Assembly: GCA_949358305.1 (NCBI GenBank)
Contig: OX442316.1
Coordinates: forward strand, 13,268,001 to 13,332,000
Reading direction: 5' to 3'
Length of the DNA: 64,000 nt
DNA from: Strigamia acuminata
Lineage: Eukaryota > Arthropoda > Chilopoda > Geophilomorpha > Linotaeniidae
Every line of letters begins with the position of its first letter. Position 1 is the stretch's first letter. Below the pieces are notes generated by a model. It was not told the origin of the DNA, made no database searches, and saw only the letters and a program-made list of their open reading frames with translations. Positions 25,863 to 37,100 of the stretch are shown here, one piece after another. Made by a program: the position numbers and the translations under genes.

Positions 25863-26011
25863 TATACTCTTTCCACACTCAAGGTTGACCCTGGAAGCTG
25901 GGCTCCCATTGGCCAACTTAGAACTGCAATGTAACTATATTGCATTGCATTTCTAAGTAGGCCAATGGGAGCCCAGCTTCCAGGGTCAACCTTGAGTGTG
26001 GAAAGAGTATA
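25863..26011. repeat. Near-perfect 149-bp palindrome
   Basis: The left arm starts ATACTCTTTCCACACTCAAG and runs through TGGGCTCCCATTGGCC. The right arm is its reverse complement, ending CTTGAGTGTGGAAAGAGTAT. The arms are close to identical over about 50 bp and pair more loosely to a small loop near 25935-25945. A transcript would form one long hairpin. It could be a young MITE, a recent inverted duplication, or a small-RNA precursor. It has no ORF and no copy elsewhere in the window. Confidence 0.9.
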
Positions 26012-27244
26012 GAAGCAAAATTGCGTTGAAAGAAGTGGCGCGTAATTGTTTTGGGATTTGAATTTTGTATTTTAATTTACTCCATTCAAATGACAAAGGG
26101 TGATTGATAGTTAGGAGCAGGATTACAATGTGATTACTAAACAAATTGAGAGAGATTTGGTTGTTCACTTTGTGTTGAAATGCCAAGGTAAAAGAGTGAC
26201 ACATTACAAATACGCCGAAGCTTTTAATCATTGACCCAAATAGAAGTGCTGCACATCCATTCCGTGGAACGGAAACATGTTTTTGCAATATTTTTTTGAC
26301 GTTACCAGTCACAGCTTAATTTTTTTGGGTGTGTCTTGATAAATTGAGCAAGCATTGCGAGTTGAGCTCTCTACATACCCGTAATATCGGAAATCAATCA
26401 AAATGATTGCAATCTCAAACTTGTTATTGATTATGGATCTGAGTTGACACATTTTGTTGATTAGAACTTTTTGCTCTTTTCGATGCATCAATCAATGATT
26501 TTCGTTTATTTAGTTGTTTTAATTTCTTGTTTTTATCATGTCGTGGCGATGTTAAGCGTTTGAACACTTGCCAAGGTGCATCGTGTTGTTTTTGAGTTTG
26601 AACCCCTCCTCGGTAATACCCGAGTAATAACTGGTGCATGAGGAAGAATGAATCCAATCGTTTGGTTTGCACACGCATTCAAACGACTTCTTAGACGAGT
26701 GCCATAATAATATATATTGGAAACGCTGTAATTAGTTGGTTCGCTTAACAGAAAATTACACTCATAAAAAGAAACTAGAGAGATAAAAAGAGTGGAGAGA
26801 GGGGAGAAAAAAGAAAAGGCTGATTGAAGAGTTTCTTTCTTTCTTTTTTTCTTTCAGTTTTTCTCTCGCTCTACCCAATCTAAAGCTGAGTTCTAAAACA
26901 GTTTGATGTTGTTAAAGAAACAAACAGATGTTGTTTGCTGCGGATGGAAGCCTAATTTTTTTTTTTTTTTTTTTATTTATTTTTTTTTTTACTTTAGTTT
27001 TTTTATTATTATTTTTTTGTCTTAACTTTAGAGAGATAATAGTGTCCTTGGAGATCGTCTCCGACTCTTGTCTGATTAAGAAGCGCACTTATTACTTTTG
27101 GCTTGTGCTTCTTGATTATATTTTGTCCAATGAGAAGGAATGAGTTTCATTGCGAGGGGTCTTGATGAAAAAAAGATTCGAGGATTTTATCTGTGGGGAT
27201 TATATTGCTGTATGAAAAATAATTATCGATATTAGTAGGTGAGG
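26012..27244 (+). other. Intronic or intergenic stretch, no gene seen
   Basis: AT-rich, with poly(T) tracts near 26958-26995. No exon or repeat family recognised. Confidence 0.4.
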
Positions 27245-27261
27245 ATATATATATATATATA
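27245..27261. repeat. (AT)n microsatellite
   Basis: Eight AT units read directly. Confidence 0.85.
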
Positions 27262-27306
27262 AATCTGTCTGGGTGTACAAATGGCTAATTAGTGCACGGT
27301 CAGATA

Positions 27307-27769
27307 TAGGCCTGTGTGATTACTCTTTGAAGTGAATGCGAATGTGATACTGCAGTTTGGCGATTTTTTTGCGATATATTGCTTTCGCGATATATCGGAT
27401 ATTGCAATACATCGCAGTTAGTGTATCGCAATGTATCGCAATTTATTGCAATGTATATCGCAGTGTATCGCAATTTATTGCAATATATTGCAATGTATCG
27501 CAATTTATTGCAATATATCGCAATGTATCGCAATTTATTGCAACGCACCGAATGGCTTGGCAAAAGAAACTAATTTTTAATATTTAAAGAAAACAAATTT
27601 ATTTAAAAACAAATTGAAATTATAAATGTGAAAATAAAATTAACAAATGTATTCGCAAGACATTCGTTAAATCTCGTATATCGCAAACGACAGCTACTGA
27701 TTACTTTAGATGCGATATTACACCAAACAGTAATCGCATTGCGATATATCGCAAATTTGCACAGGCCTA
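27307..27769. mobile_element. Non-autonomous hAT-like element with 8-bp target-site duplication
   Basis: The ends are inverted: TAGGCCTGTG at 27307 and CACAGGCCTA ending at 27769. They are flanked by GTCAGATA (27299-27306) and GTGAGATA (27770-27777), an 8-bp duplication with one mismatch. TAGG-type ends, 8-bp duplications and GCGATATATCGC-rich subterminal sequence are typical of hAT elements. The 463 bp hold no transposase, only a tandem repeat whose open frames are a by-product of its periodicity. Confidence 0.85.
27421..27550. repeat. 30-bp tandem repeat inside the hAT-like element
   Basis: The unit is built from three decamers (CAATTTATTG, CAATATATTG, CAATGTATCG) and is repeated about 3-4 times with small changes. 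The GCAAT/ATTGC and GATATATCGC words are also found near both ends, so the array may have grown from subterminal transposase-binding motifs. Confidence 0.8.
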
Positions 27770-27777
27770 GTGAGATA

Positions 27778-30741
27778 GATATATTTGTTTGACAGATTTT
27801 AATAGAGAAAAGCATATTTAGGCACTAGGTGGCGAGATTGTTATTGCTATGTACACCGAATGGATTTGGATAAGAATATTGCATTTATTTTCAATAAGGG
27901 CGAGAAAGTAATTTTTAATTTTTTTTATTTTATTTTTAGTGTAATGTAGGGCGAAATAATTTATTTTTTCACGTGTAAAGATAAAAGGGAAAGGTTTTCT
28001 TAATGATGATTGCGACAATTCAAAAGAGGAAAGTATCTGAGTGTGCTCTGTTATTACCATTTGGATAAGTTTATAGCGTAAATGTAGGGAAAATGAATGG
28101 CGCTAAACGTTGCTTTGGTGCAGTTATAATTTTTGACGAGGGAGACGACGAAGATGTCTCGCGCCAGAATTTCCCAGGAGAAAGGAAGCTTTTATATAGA
28201 CAAGCCATTGGCGAGTGACTTATGGTCCGCTTGGTAGTTGAGTGTTACTGCAATATATACCGTAAGTCACCGAAAGTGAAAGTTGAGATTTCCGCCCGTT
28301 GAGAAATAAAGCTTCACGCTTGTGATTTGCTGTGTGAAGAAAACGGATGAGTGAAAAGGAAAGAAAAAATTAGGATGAGTAAAGAGAATTGCTTGGTCTG
28401 TCTCCATCTCCATCCTTCCCTCTTCCCCGTTCCCTCATCTTCATCTGGGATTCTAGGAACGTTGGCTTTGCTCGAGGATATACTTGTCGTGCAGATTCTG
28501 GCCTCTCATGACAATGATTCTTCAAATATTGGACGCGTTTTTTTTTTTCTTTTTCTCCTTTTTCTGGGCAATTGAATGTGAAATTAATGACGTGTTAGCG
28601 AGGGATTTTGTGCGGATAGATGTCGTGCGATGTAAGAAGAATAGATCAATTTGCATTCATGGTGGAAGACCTAAGGTGGTGGTAGATGAAAATGTTGTCA
28701 CTGGCTTTTATGTTTGGAGTCAAGCAGAGCATGACCTATGACTTACAACTTCTTTGTGCAAGTGTAGCGTGGTGGACAAAGGCGGGAAAGTGACATTTTG
28801 CTTTTGTCATTTTCGCGACATTGCGACCTGCAGGGGCAGTAAATATTGAAAACACCGGTTAGTGCAAAGGTGTCACCACTACTTAGAAAGGACACGTGGG
28901 AATTAATTGTAAGGCCACTACAGTAAGTCCAATTGTTTCTAAGTACAGCAAAGGTGTAAATTCTTCCGAAGCAAAGAAAAGTACAGCAGCATGTGACTGC
29001 TTGGCCACCCAGGGTGATCTGCGTCACTCCACACACCATCATAGGATAGGTGGGAGACTCCGACCCTTAGACTAACGATTAAAGGCCAACAACCCAACAA
29101 TCTGGAGTCCTTACCTTATTTACGTTAGTATGCGTCCCAAACCAGGGTAACTAGTCCCCAGGTTGCTTTGGCGAAGACCATACCAGTCACAAGCTGGCCT
29201 ACAGGGGCTGACATGTTTGAAAGTTTGTATTGCTGACCAGTTGCTAATTGGAGGATTTGCGCTGCGTGTGGTGGAATGGAAAATAATTGAAATTGTTTTT
29301 ATTAGCTGCTGGAAAACGGTAAATGTTGCGTTGAAATTTAAGTCGAGATTGGATGTTATCTGACAGGGGGGAAATGGAGTCAGCAAGTTGAGATAAACTG
29401 CTTTCGTTTTTCGATTGTGGACAACTCGTTGCTCGAAGGAATGATTTTATGAGGTTTTGCTGATGCCGGTTAGCTTTAAAGGGCTCAATTCTTAGAATTT
29501 CTATAGATTTATGTGTGAAATTGGAGTCTGTTAGCTTGCACATAAAATTTTAATTCAACTAATATGGTAAGAATGCTCTTTTAAAAAGAAAATTGATTTT
29601 CTCTGTTTTCAACATTTTTATTTTATTTTATTGTTTGACATAAAGGTTATGAAAGCTTTTTACATGATTGTGTGTTGTTGCTTTAGCGCTCTTGTTACTT
29701 AGTCTACTCGATTTGATTGTCTCCTTTTCATTTATGTTTTAGGTCAAGAAATATTCATTTTATTAGATGATAAATTTTTTTTAAATAAATTAATTACTAA
29801 ATTGGGTTTTCTTAATTGGATTTGTTCTTTGTGCTTGTCTGTTTCACTGCTGCAACATGCAGACACTTGTACGTCTTAACTACTATATAAAATGGTCGCA
29901 AACTACCACTACCACTGGTTTTTTGGACCGTTACTGCTCGGCCTACTTGAAGGGTAGTTTAGGTCCATTTGTTGATGAAATTGAGGAAATAAGAAAATGT
30001 AGGTAATGGATTTTTTTTTCGTTTGTCTTTTAAAGCTATTTGACTAAGTTAGGTTTCTCTGCATTGCACGCCAAGGTGGAAGGCGTAAAATAAGTTTTTA
30101 AAATTACTGAATTATTCAAGTGTATGATAATAATCTGTGTGAAAAAGGGGAGGGAGAAAGGTTCTTATGTTATAAGACCAAAAAGAGAAGTAGAGGGGAA
30201 AAAATCATTTCATTTTATTGATTTTCTAGGTGAAATAGTTTCTCTCACAGCTTAGTCGTGTAAACAAACTTTTATTTTTGTGTTTTTTTTTTTTCTTTTT
30301 TGTTTTTCTCTTTGGTTTATTTCTGTCCGTCTAGATTTCATTTCCGTCTCTACCTTTCTTATCAGTGTGTTTTGAAGTTGTGTCCAGTAATACTTGTATG
30401 AAAAATGCTTTTTTTTTGCTGCTGGTGGGAAAATGTAATGAAAGAGAAAAAAAATTGAAGTGTTGATGTGGTTTTTATCGTTTATTTTGATAACAAAATA
30501 TATATTTTATAGTTTTGACATTGTGGTTTTTGTCGCCATCTTTATACTTTTTTGCACAAGTTGATTTCAAAAAGCGTGAGTCTGAATCCTGTTTTGATTT
30601 CCCTAGTCGCCCCTTCTTGACAAGTTGATATTTTCCAATTGCTTGGCAATTTCTTCTAGCAAAATCTCGATGATCAATTGGTCGCTGGTCCAAATGCAAT
30701 ATTTGTAGAAAAGAAGTCGAGAGTGAGGTCAAAATAATGTC
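27778..30741 (+). other. Intronic or intergenic stretch, no gene seen
   Basis: Bases 28740-29200 are less T-rich and carry short repeats (GCAAAGGTGT twice, CTTAGAAA/TTTCTAAG inverted). They may be an old repeat I cannot name. Short ORFs elsewhere show no recognisable domain. Confidence 0.4.
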
Positions 30742-30870
30742 GACCTTTTCGCGCCCGAATGATAACCGGCACCGGACGAACCCGTGACCGGAGTTCCATC
30801 GCCTCGCTTTTATCTTTTATGACTTGCGCTGACGTAGCTGTTGTTGACGTCATTCACGTGACCGTTTTTG
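30742..30870. promoter_or_regulatory. GC-richer patch with CRE and E-box
   Basis: A perfect CREB/ATF site TGACGTCA is at 30845-30852. A half site in TGACGTAG is at 30830-30837, and the E-box CACGTG is at 30855-30860. They sit in a CpG-containing patch with CCGG repeats (ACCGGCACCGG, GACCGGAG). The combination suggests an enhancer or promoter, by inference only. Confidence 0.35.
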
Positions 30871-32814
30871 CCCTTTACGACGGAAAATTTTTTTTCACGC
30901 ACTTTGGTTGATGGTTCGGTGTGCAAGAAAAGAGATTTAAGAAACAGGCATTTCGAGCATAAAAGCATTGGACATGGCAAATAAAATGAGACGAAGCAAG
31001 TTTTCGGTTGTGCAAAACAAACATTTTGTGTTTTTCAACAATTTTATGGCAGAAAACTGCGAAATTGAACCGCGTGGGGTCTGTAGAAACATCCAGAAGT
31101 AGAAATTCCAATCAGAAGTTTTTAATTTTGCAAATATATATGAATTGCACTTTTTTGCTAACTGGGAATTGGTATTTATCCGGAGTTTACTCGAGAGCTC
31201 AGGCGATTGGTGCGCCAATAAAGCCATTCGAACAAGCCTATCACAGTGTGTGTTAGCTTATCGGAATGGCTGTTTAATCTCTCCGTCTATACACCACTGC
31301 TATAGTGAGTGGATATTAGACATAATGCCTCGATGATAGATATGAAGACAAAATTCGATGCATTTTACCCATCTTGGTTGGAAAGTTTTATCAATAAATG
31401 ATATGAATTAACGATTTAGTATTGTTTAAACTGGACAAGTGGTGTCTGTGCTTAATTTGTTGTTGGATAATGTGAGTTAATTGTATTGTTAAGTAATTAA
31501 ATTATTATGAAAAGAGAGAGATGGTAAGTAGCAGGCAGATTGTTGTTTTATGTTAGAATTAGTGAGGTGTCCGTGTAAGGAAATCCATTGTCCATTAGCT
31601 AAGAGTAACAACTCGTGTTCCATTGTCCTTAATTAGGTTGCTTTCATTAGAAGAAGACTCACTCGCACTCGCACACGCACCCTTTTTACTCTCTTGGTTC
31701 TCTCTTTAATTTCCTCGTGTTGCCAGTCAAGATTCGTTTGTCTGATGGCAGCTGCCGATAAGTATTGCAAGCTTAGCTCGCATTGCTGATTTCTTTTTGC
31801 CCGTACGACTCCTCTGATACTCATTTGCGAAGGTGTTCTATTTTTCATTGCAGCCGTTCGTATTACGCGTGTAGTAAATTTGAATGGGAAGCAGCTTCCT
31901 TCTCCGATTATAATACATTTGGCAGCATTTGTCGACTAAAAAAGCGGTGAATTTTTTAAGATAAATGCACTTTTATAACTTGCTTTCGAGCAACTCACTG
32001 CATGCACAAACGCGTTTGTTTTGCATGTATTGCATAAATTTCGCGAATTGTCTAAACATAAAAACGTAAAACACTCTTTTTCTAATGTAATGTCAGTTTT
32101 GGTTATGTATAAAATTTGCATTTCTTTTTTTACTAGTAAATAAAGGCATTATTTATATTTTTATAGGTTTAAACTTTGTTAAGTGTTGTTACACACTTTT
32201 TTTCTCATTTTTATTTTATATATATACGGTATATTTTTTTTATATGTATGTATTTTTTTTGTTTTTGGTTGCATAGATGCGCCGGATTTAAGCAATGGAT
32301 GAGATGGAATCTCTGGTGCAAATTCCATGTCGAATAAACTAGTTTCGGGTCGATAAATGCATTCTTTAGACTCTGGTTTCACGCATTACACAAAGCTTTT
32401 CTTGGGTTTCTGAACTCGACGCAATTGTACTCGGGAACAGTTGCATTGACAGAAATACTGCCTCCATTTCTTTCCCTCGACCCTCTTTCTCTCGTTTTCT
32501 TATTCCAATTGCATCCAATAGACGGATAAAATCCTTTATATATTTCCGAGAACAAGATACAATCTTTTTAAAATTTCTGTCTCATGAAAACAGTCTTAAA
32601 AAAATAGAGTAGGAGAGTCGGGTCCAAACTTTGAATGTGTGTGTTGTTGTCGAAGCAAATCACATTTTGTGTTGCACGCAATAAAAGGTTGTTTTCGCTG
32701 CTGTTTGAGTTGTATATTGGAATTTAAGGCTCGTTTATGAGTTGGATTCGCTTACGTGGAAAAGTGGAAAGTTTTTCCATTGTAATTGCTAAGTGGCAGA
32801 ACCAAGTTGAAGTT
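30871..32814 (+). other. Intronic or intergenic stretch, no gene seen
   Basis: AT-rich with unrecognised short ORFs. I see nothing supportable. Confidence 0.4.
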
Positions 32815-32995
32815 GAAAAAATATTTTACAATTAAATATATTATTTGTACATGAAATAATGCATTTCATGGATATAATTGAAAAAATCCATTTGAAAATG
32901 CATTATTTCGTAATACATTTTACAGAATGCATTCACGTGAAATTTGAAAATACATTACAATATAATTTCAATATTTTTTTTTTAATTATATGGTT
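32815..32995. mobile_element. MITE, family A copy 3 (decayed)
   Basis: The order of internal motifs follows the family: ATTATTTGTAC, AATGCATTTC, GTAATACATTTTACAGAATG, CACGTGAAATTTGAAAATAC, ATTACAATAT. It ends in TTAATTATATGGTT. The left end has lost the GGTTCAAAA motif. Confidence 0.65.
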
Positions 32996-33589
32996 AAACA
33001 TCTCAGAATAGACGAAATGGGTCTGCATCGGGCAAAGACAATGAAAAATAGTTAATTGGATGAAATTGATGGCGAGTAGATTTGATGAACGGTGATGAGC
33101 TTTTCGGGTGGATTGTGGTTTGGTTGGGCTTCCATTCTTACACGATATGTGTTTAGGTACTTTGTCAAGTAGAAATAGTTTTGGATTTCATTTAGTTTTG
33201 TAGTTGCTTGTTTGGTTCTTGTGTTCTGTCAAGTTATGATTGATGCTTTAATTCTGGAGTTAAATTTTTAAGGTGCTTTAGAAGGATTAGCGAGAAAATT
33301 ACCGATGCGAATATGTTGGTTTACGTTACAGAGAAGTGTATCGGAAATGATGTGACATTATTGATTTCAAAAAGCATTGATAACAGAAATCAATTAATTG
33401 GAGCGAAATTACATTAAAGACGAGAGAAACGATAACACGCTGTAGATATTATCTAGTGCATTGGAAATAGAATTGATTTTGAAACCTTAAAACGTGTTGG
33501 AACATAAAAATAAAAATAAATTTGAAATGCATTCCACCCATCGGTGGTATTTGGAAGTTATAAAAAAAATTACGGAGTATTTTTTTATA
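32996..33589 (+). other. Intronic or intergenic stretch, no gene seen
   Basis: AT-rich. No supportable feature. Confidence 0.4.
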
Positions 33590-33896
33590 TTTTTATTTTT
33601 GTGAATATTTTTTTCTTTGCACGTTTTTGCTTGTGTGGTCAGTGCAGCAAAGCCAATCTAAAAATGGAGGCGAACAAGTGGCAGTTTTCGCGCACTGACC
33701 ACCCACATGCAATTTAGTGTAAGCAACATCTGAGACAGGGAACAAAAGACGGTTACGGTTGTAGGGGTGTGGTATGCGAAGACGATATTCTCGAGACGCT
33801 TTTGCTCGGAGCTGACGGTGGCCAAGGTGATGATACGAGCCACGAGCCAGCAATCTCTGCTCTTCTAATGGCTCCGGATGGCACACTCGGGTTGGA

Positions 33897-34160
33897 CTAC
33901 TCGTGCCCAAACCCCTCGTTCCGGCTAATTCTGGGTAGAATTACGACAGGCGTGTTCTCGCTTGCCGAGATGGTGCGCCGCAGGGGAGGCTTGACTGGGG
34001 ACCCCTCGCGGCTGCGTTCTGCCGTTGGTTCCGAGTCAGTGGAATCGGTCGTCTTAATAAAACTGACCCCCAGTCGGAGAGAAAGTAACGCGAGGTGTCT
34101 GCAGAAACATCGATCCGAAATTGCCATCTTCATCTTGAGTTCGAGATGGCGAGTTGCCAT
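33897..34160 (-). CDS. Hypothetical 87-aa ORF in the CpG-rich island
   Basis: The minus-strand ORF begins at an ATG in good context (GCCATGG) that lies inside the X-box palindrome, and it ends at TAG. Its codons are rich in G/C at third positions (about three quarters in the central 37 codons), which is unlike random intron sequence here. Its second half is Ser/Pro/Arg-rich (SREGSPVKPPLRRTISASE) and resembles a disordered segment with possible kinase sites. No domain, membrane segment or signal peptide is visible. The + strand is also open here, so high GC alone may explain the length. It could be a real small gene, a terminal exon of another gene, or an artefact. Confidence 0.2.
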   Translation of the reverse strand: MATRHLELKMKMAISDRCFCRHLALLSLRLGVSFIKTTDSTDSEPTAERSREGSPVKPPLRRTISASENTPVVILPRISRNEGFGHE

Positions 34161-34166
34161 GGCAAC
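34153..34166. promoter_or_regulatory. Perfect palindromic X-box (RFX site)
   Basis: GTTGCCATGGCAAC is a 14-bp perfect palindrome and equals the established consensus of RFX factors, which regulate ciliary and neuronal genes. It sits at the edge of the CpG-rich island. Confidence 0.5.
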
Positions 34167-34190
34167 CGAGTTGTTTAAGTTTTAGAGAAC

Positions 34191-37100
34191 GTCGAGGATT
34201 TAAGGGATTATTATTGTTGGTATAAACTTATTAAGTGCTTTTTGTTATTGCAATTTGGAGGGGAGGGAAATCGATCGATGGAGATTGCATAAACTCAACG
34301 AAATTAGTGATTATTGATTTTCAGAATTGAATTTTGAATTTTTTGCTGACCCGGTGGGTTGTTTTTGGTTTAATGGCGGGGGGGAAAAGGGATATGAAGG
34401 CTCAATCAAATGTTTATCCGGCAAAAGTATTTTTTGAGTTTTTTTTTAAAAAAAAAAAACCAAATCCCACAGTCAGGTCATGGTGTAACGGTTTATGTTC
34501 ATATTTACCAAAGAAAACGAGCAGGAAATGTCTTTCTTTCCTTTTTTTTTTATTTTTTTATCTTTTTCTTCCAAAGAGGAAAGCAACATAACTCGTAAAA
34601 CAGCTAAAGCCATAACGGAGATGAATTTTTTTTTTCTTTTATAATTTTTTTATATGTTTGTGTGGGTTGCGTGTTAGTGTTATCTATCCCAACGCAAGTT
34701 GAGGAAATAAAAAATATTTTTTTTTATCACTGTTTACTTGAAAGTATTTACGGAGACAGTAAATTATTTAATTCGTTCAAAATGGGATTATAGCGTCAAA
34801 ACAACATTTTACGGTATTCGAGATCTGATTTTTGTTATCCCCAATTTTTAATCGAATTAGCACACATTTGGTACGTTATTTCTCATTTTTTAACGTTAAT
34901 TGACGTTAATTTTCGCTCCAAAATAGGTGGACACTTGTGGGAAATTCAACCTTCAATTGATTCCGCCTATTTTATTTTTGGAACTCATTTTTTTGTTTCA
35001 ACATTTTTTTTTGTGTGTGAGCAGTCCACTCCAATGCTGCTGTTACCTCGTTGGCAAGTGTTTTAATCTTGGCTGTCACAAATGGTCGAGTTTTTGTTCG
35101 GATCTTGTTTTTTCATTTTTTTTTGCTTTGATGGATGTCGAAGGAGAACTTTTGTTACGTCAACGCAGTGACCACCAAGAGAGGATATTAAAAAAAATTG
35201 CTTTATATGTAATTAAGGAACAAAAGTCAGATTTAAAAAGAAAAATGGATTACAGGCTTAAAGGTGACATTGGCGTTTGCAAACTCTTGTTTACAGTGTT
35301 GCGCGGAAGCCAATTAAAGTAAAGAGGGGGAGCAATATTGATGAATGTTTCGTTTGCTCATATCTTGGGAGAAAAGCGTGCATGGGAGTCTTAATTCAAT
35401 CCGGTTTTGGTTCATCACTCGGGATTGTCATGTTCGAGGCAGGGGGCGGTTGAGGCGATGGTCACGATTCGTTAATTACGAGCGCTCTTCAATGTCAGCT
35501 TGCAGTAGCAAACATGGTTATGACATTGCAGATTGAACCATTTCTCACTTTCACACACCATCCGAGGTTCGGAGCACGTGTCAAATTGAACTTTGTAAGT
35601 ATACGACTTTTTAGAAGTGTCAGCAATTTTCTTTCTTTAAAAAAAAGAAGAAAAAAAATGCTTTAATCGAGTTTGCAGAAGTAAAATGGGAAGAGAATAT
35701 AAAACGAAAGTTGAGCGATTAAAATTTCATGCTTTATGAAGTTTGGTTTTTAAAATTGTAGATTAAATGGTAATAAAAGTTGTGATTACCGTTCTTTAAA
35801 CTCTTTGAATTTAATATTGATGTTTTTGACCGGGTGGTATTCCCACTTGTTGACACCGATGTAAGTAAACAAGTTGACTGGAAGGTAACTTAAGTCTTGG
35901 GAGAGAGGTTAATTGCATCATCGATCGTTGCATATGGAAGAAATGAAGGCAAAATGCATGCGAGCATATCTGCTTGACTTGCCTCAAACATCCATCAACG
36001 ACTAGTTTCGCCAGCTCAACCAACCAGAATCCGATAAGCTGCAAATAATTGGCTTTATACTTGCCTCGTCAACGTTCTAAGGTTGAGCTGACTTTTTGTT
36101 TCGTAGATTTTGACACGGGTCGCATTTAATGGTCCATTTTCCCTATTGGTATTTTTTTTTCTTCTGCTTTATTCTGCCGCGTGTAAAGAAAGGAGGATAG
36201 TTAAGGGGTTGTTTGTAGTACACACGAGTGCATTCGCCCTTAGATGGAGGGCCTTTTTGTGTGGAAGAAGGAGGAGGAAAGGAAAAAAAAGAGATTTGGT
36301 ATGTGGGTTATGTAAATAGGCGGAGAATCCAATTATTCCTTTACTCGGGTTGTGTTGGGATCCGAATCTCGTTTCTGGCAACCGGAGCGTGATTTTTATT
36401 GACTTCTGATTTTCCTAAGAGAGGGGGAAAGTGTATCGCAAGACGGAAAGCAAAGTGAAGGAGCAATTTCTTTAAGTGATGGAGTTTAATTCGACTTCCT
36501 GCCGATTTCCAGACATATTTTGCAGTGGTTGCGGCGGGGAATTTGCTAGTTTTGGTTGCGGAGGTGGAAAAAAATATCGTTTTAATTGAATTTTTGGGGT
36601 TTAGTTGGGCGGGATTAATAAATAAGTAGTAAATTAATGTTTTGGGAAGATTTATTTAATGTGAAAAGATGTGATTTATTTTTTTTTTTAAATTTTTTAT
36701 TTTGAGGGAAAAATCAATGGCACACACTCATTAGTAAATCTCATTTACTTCATTCATGATCCGTTCCGTTTCATTTTCTCAACATTAGCTGCAACTAAAT
36801 ACCAAAAAAAAAGAGAGACGGAACGAAAAGGCAATTATCCTTCGTTATTATTAAATTATTTTTTATTCTCATGGTCCGCTAGTTAAAGACACACTTAATG
36901 AAGACATAGCAATTACGAATTTTTAAAACGAGGTTGGGGGAAAAAAATTTAACACGTTTTTTTAAATAGCTATATGTGTGACAGTTCTTTAATAATGTAT
37001 CAAAAAGATTTAAATGCTAACTTGGCTCGTTTGAGGAGACATTTTTAAAGTTTATGGTCGGAGTGATGGGTCAGAATAAGAGGAAATTGATTTTGGTGTA

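Larger units (their letters stand above)
33590..34190. other. GC- and CpG-rich island with opposed ORFs
   Basis: This stretch stands out: poly(T) disappears, G+C rises well above the flanks, and CpG is dense (for example 33779-33910 and 34005-34120). Open frames run on both strands: 33769-34185 (+, 138 codons), 33593-33910 (-, 105 codons) and 33897-34160 (-, 87 codons). A perfect RFX X-box lies at its 3' edge. It may be an unmethylated promoter or enhancer, an unrecognised exon, or horizontally acquired or repeat DNA. I recognise no protein domain. Confidence 0.45.

Noticed and set aside
27421-27550. Possible CRISPR-like array
   Set aside because: The units are contiguous tandem repeats without unique spacers, in a eukaryotic transposon.
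27357-27587. Open frames rich in QFIAIYCN repeats
   Set aside because: They are a by-product of the 30-bp tandem repeat in the hAT-like element, whose unit length is a multiple of three.
28740-29200. Possible SINE
   Set aside because: No A/B boxes, no poly(A) or simple-repeat tail, and no second copy in the window.
34927-35322. 131-codon + strand ORF
   Set aside because: Begins with poly(T)-derived F/L residues; no family features.
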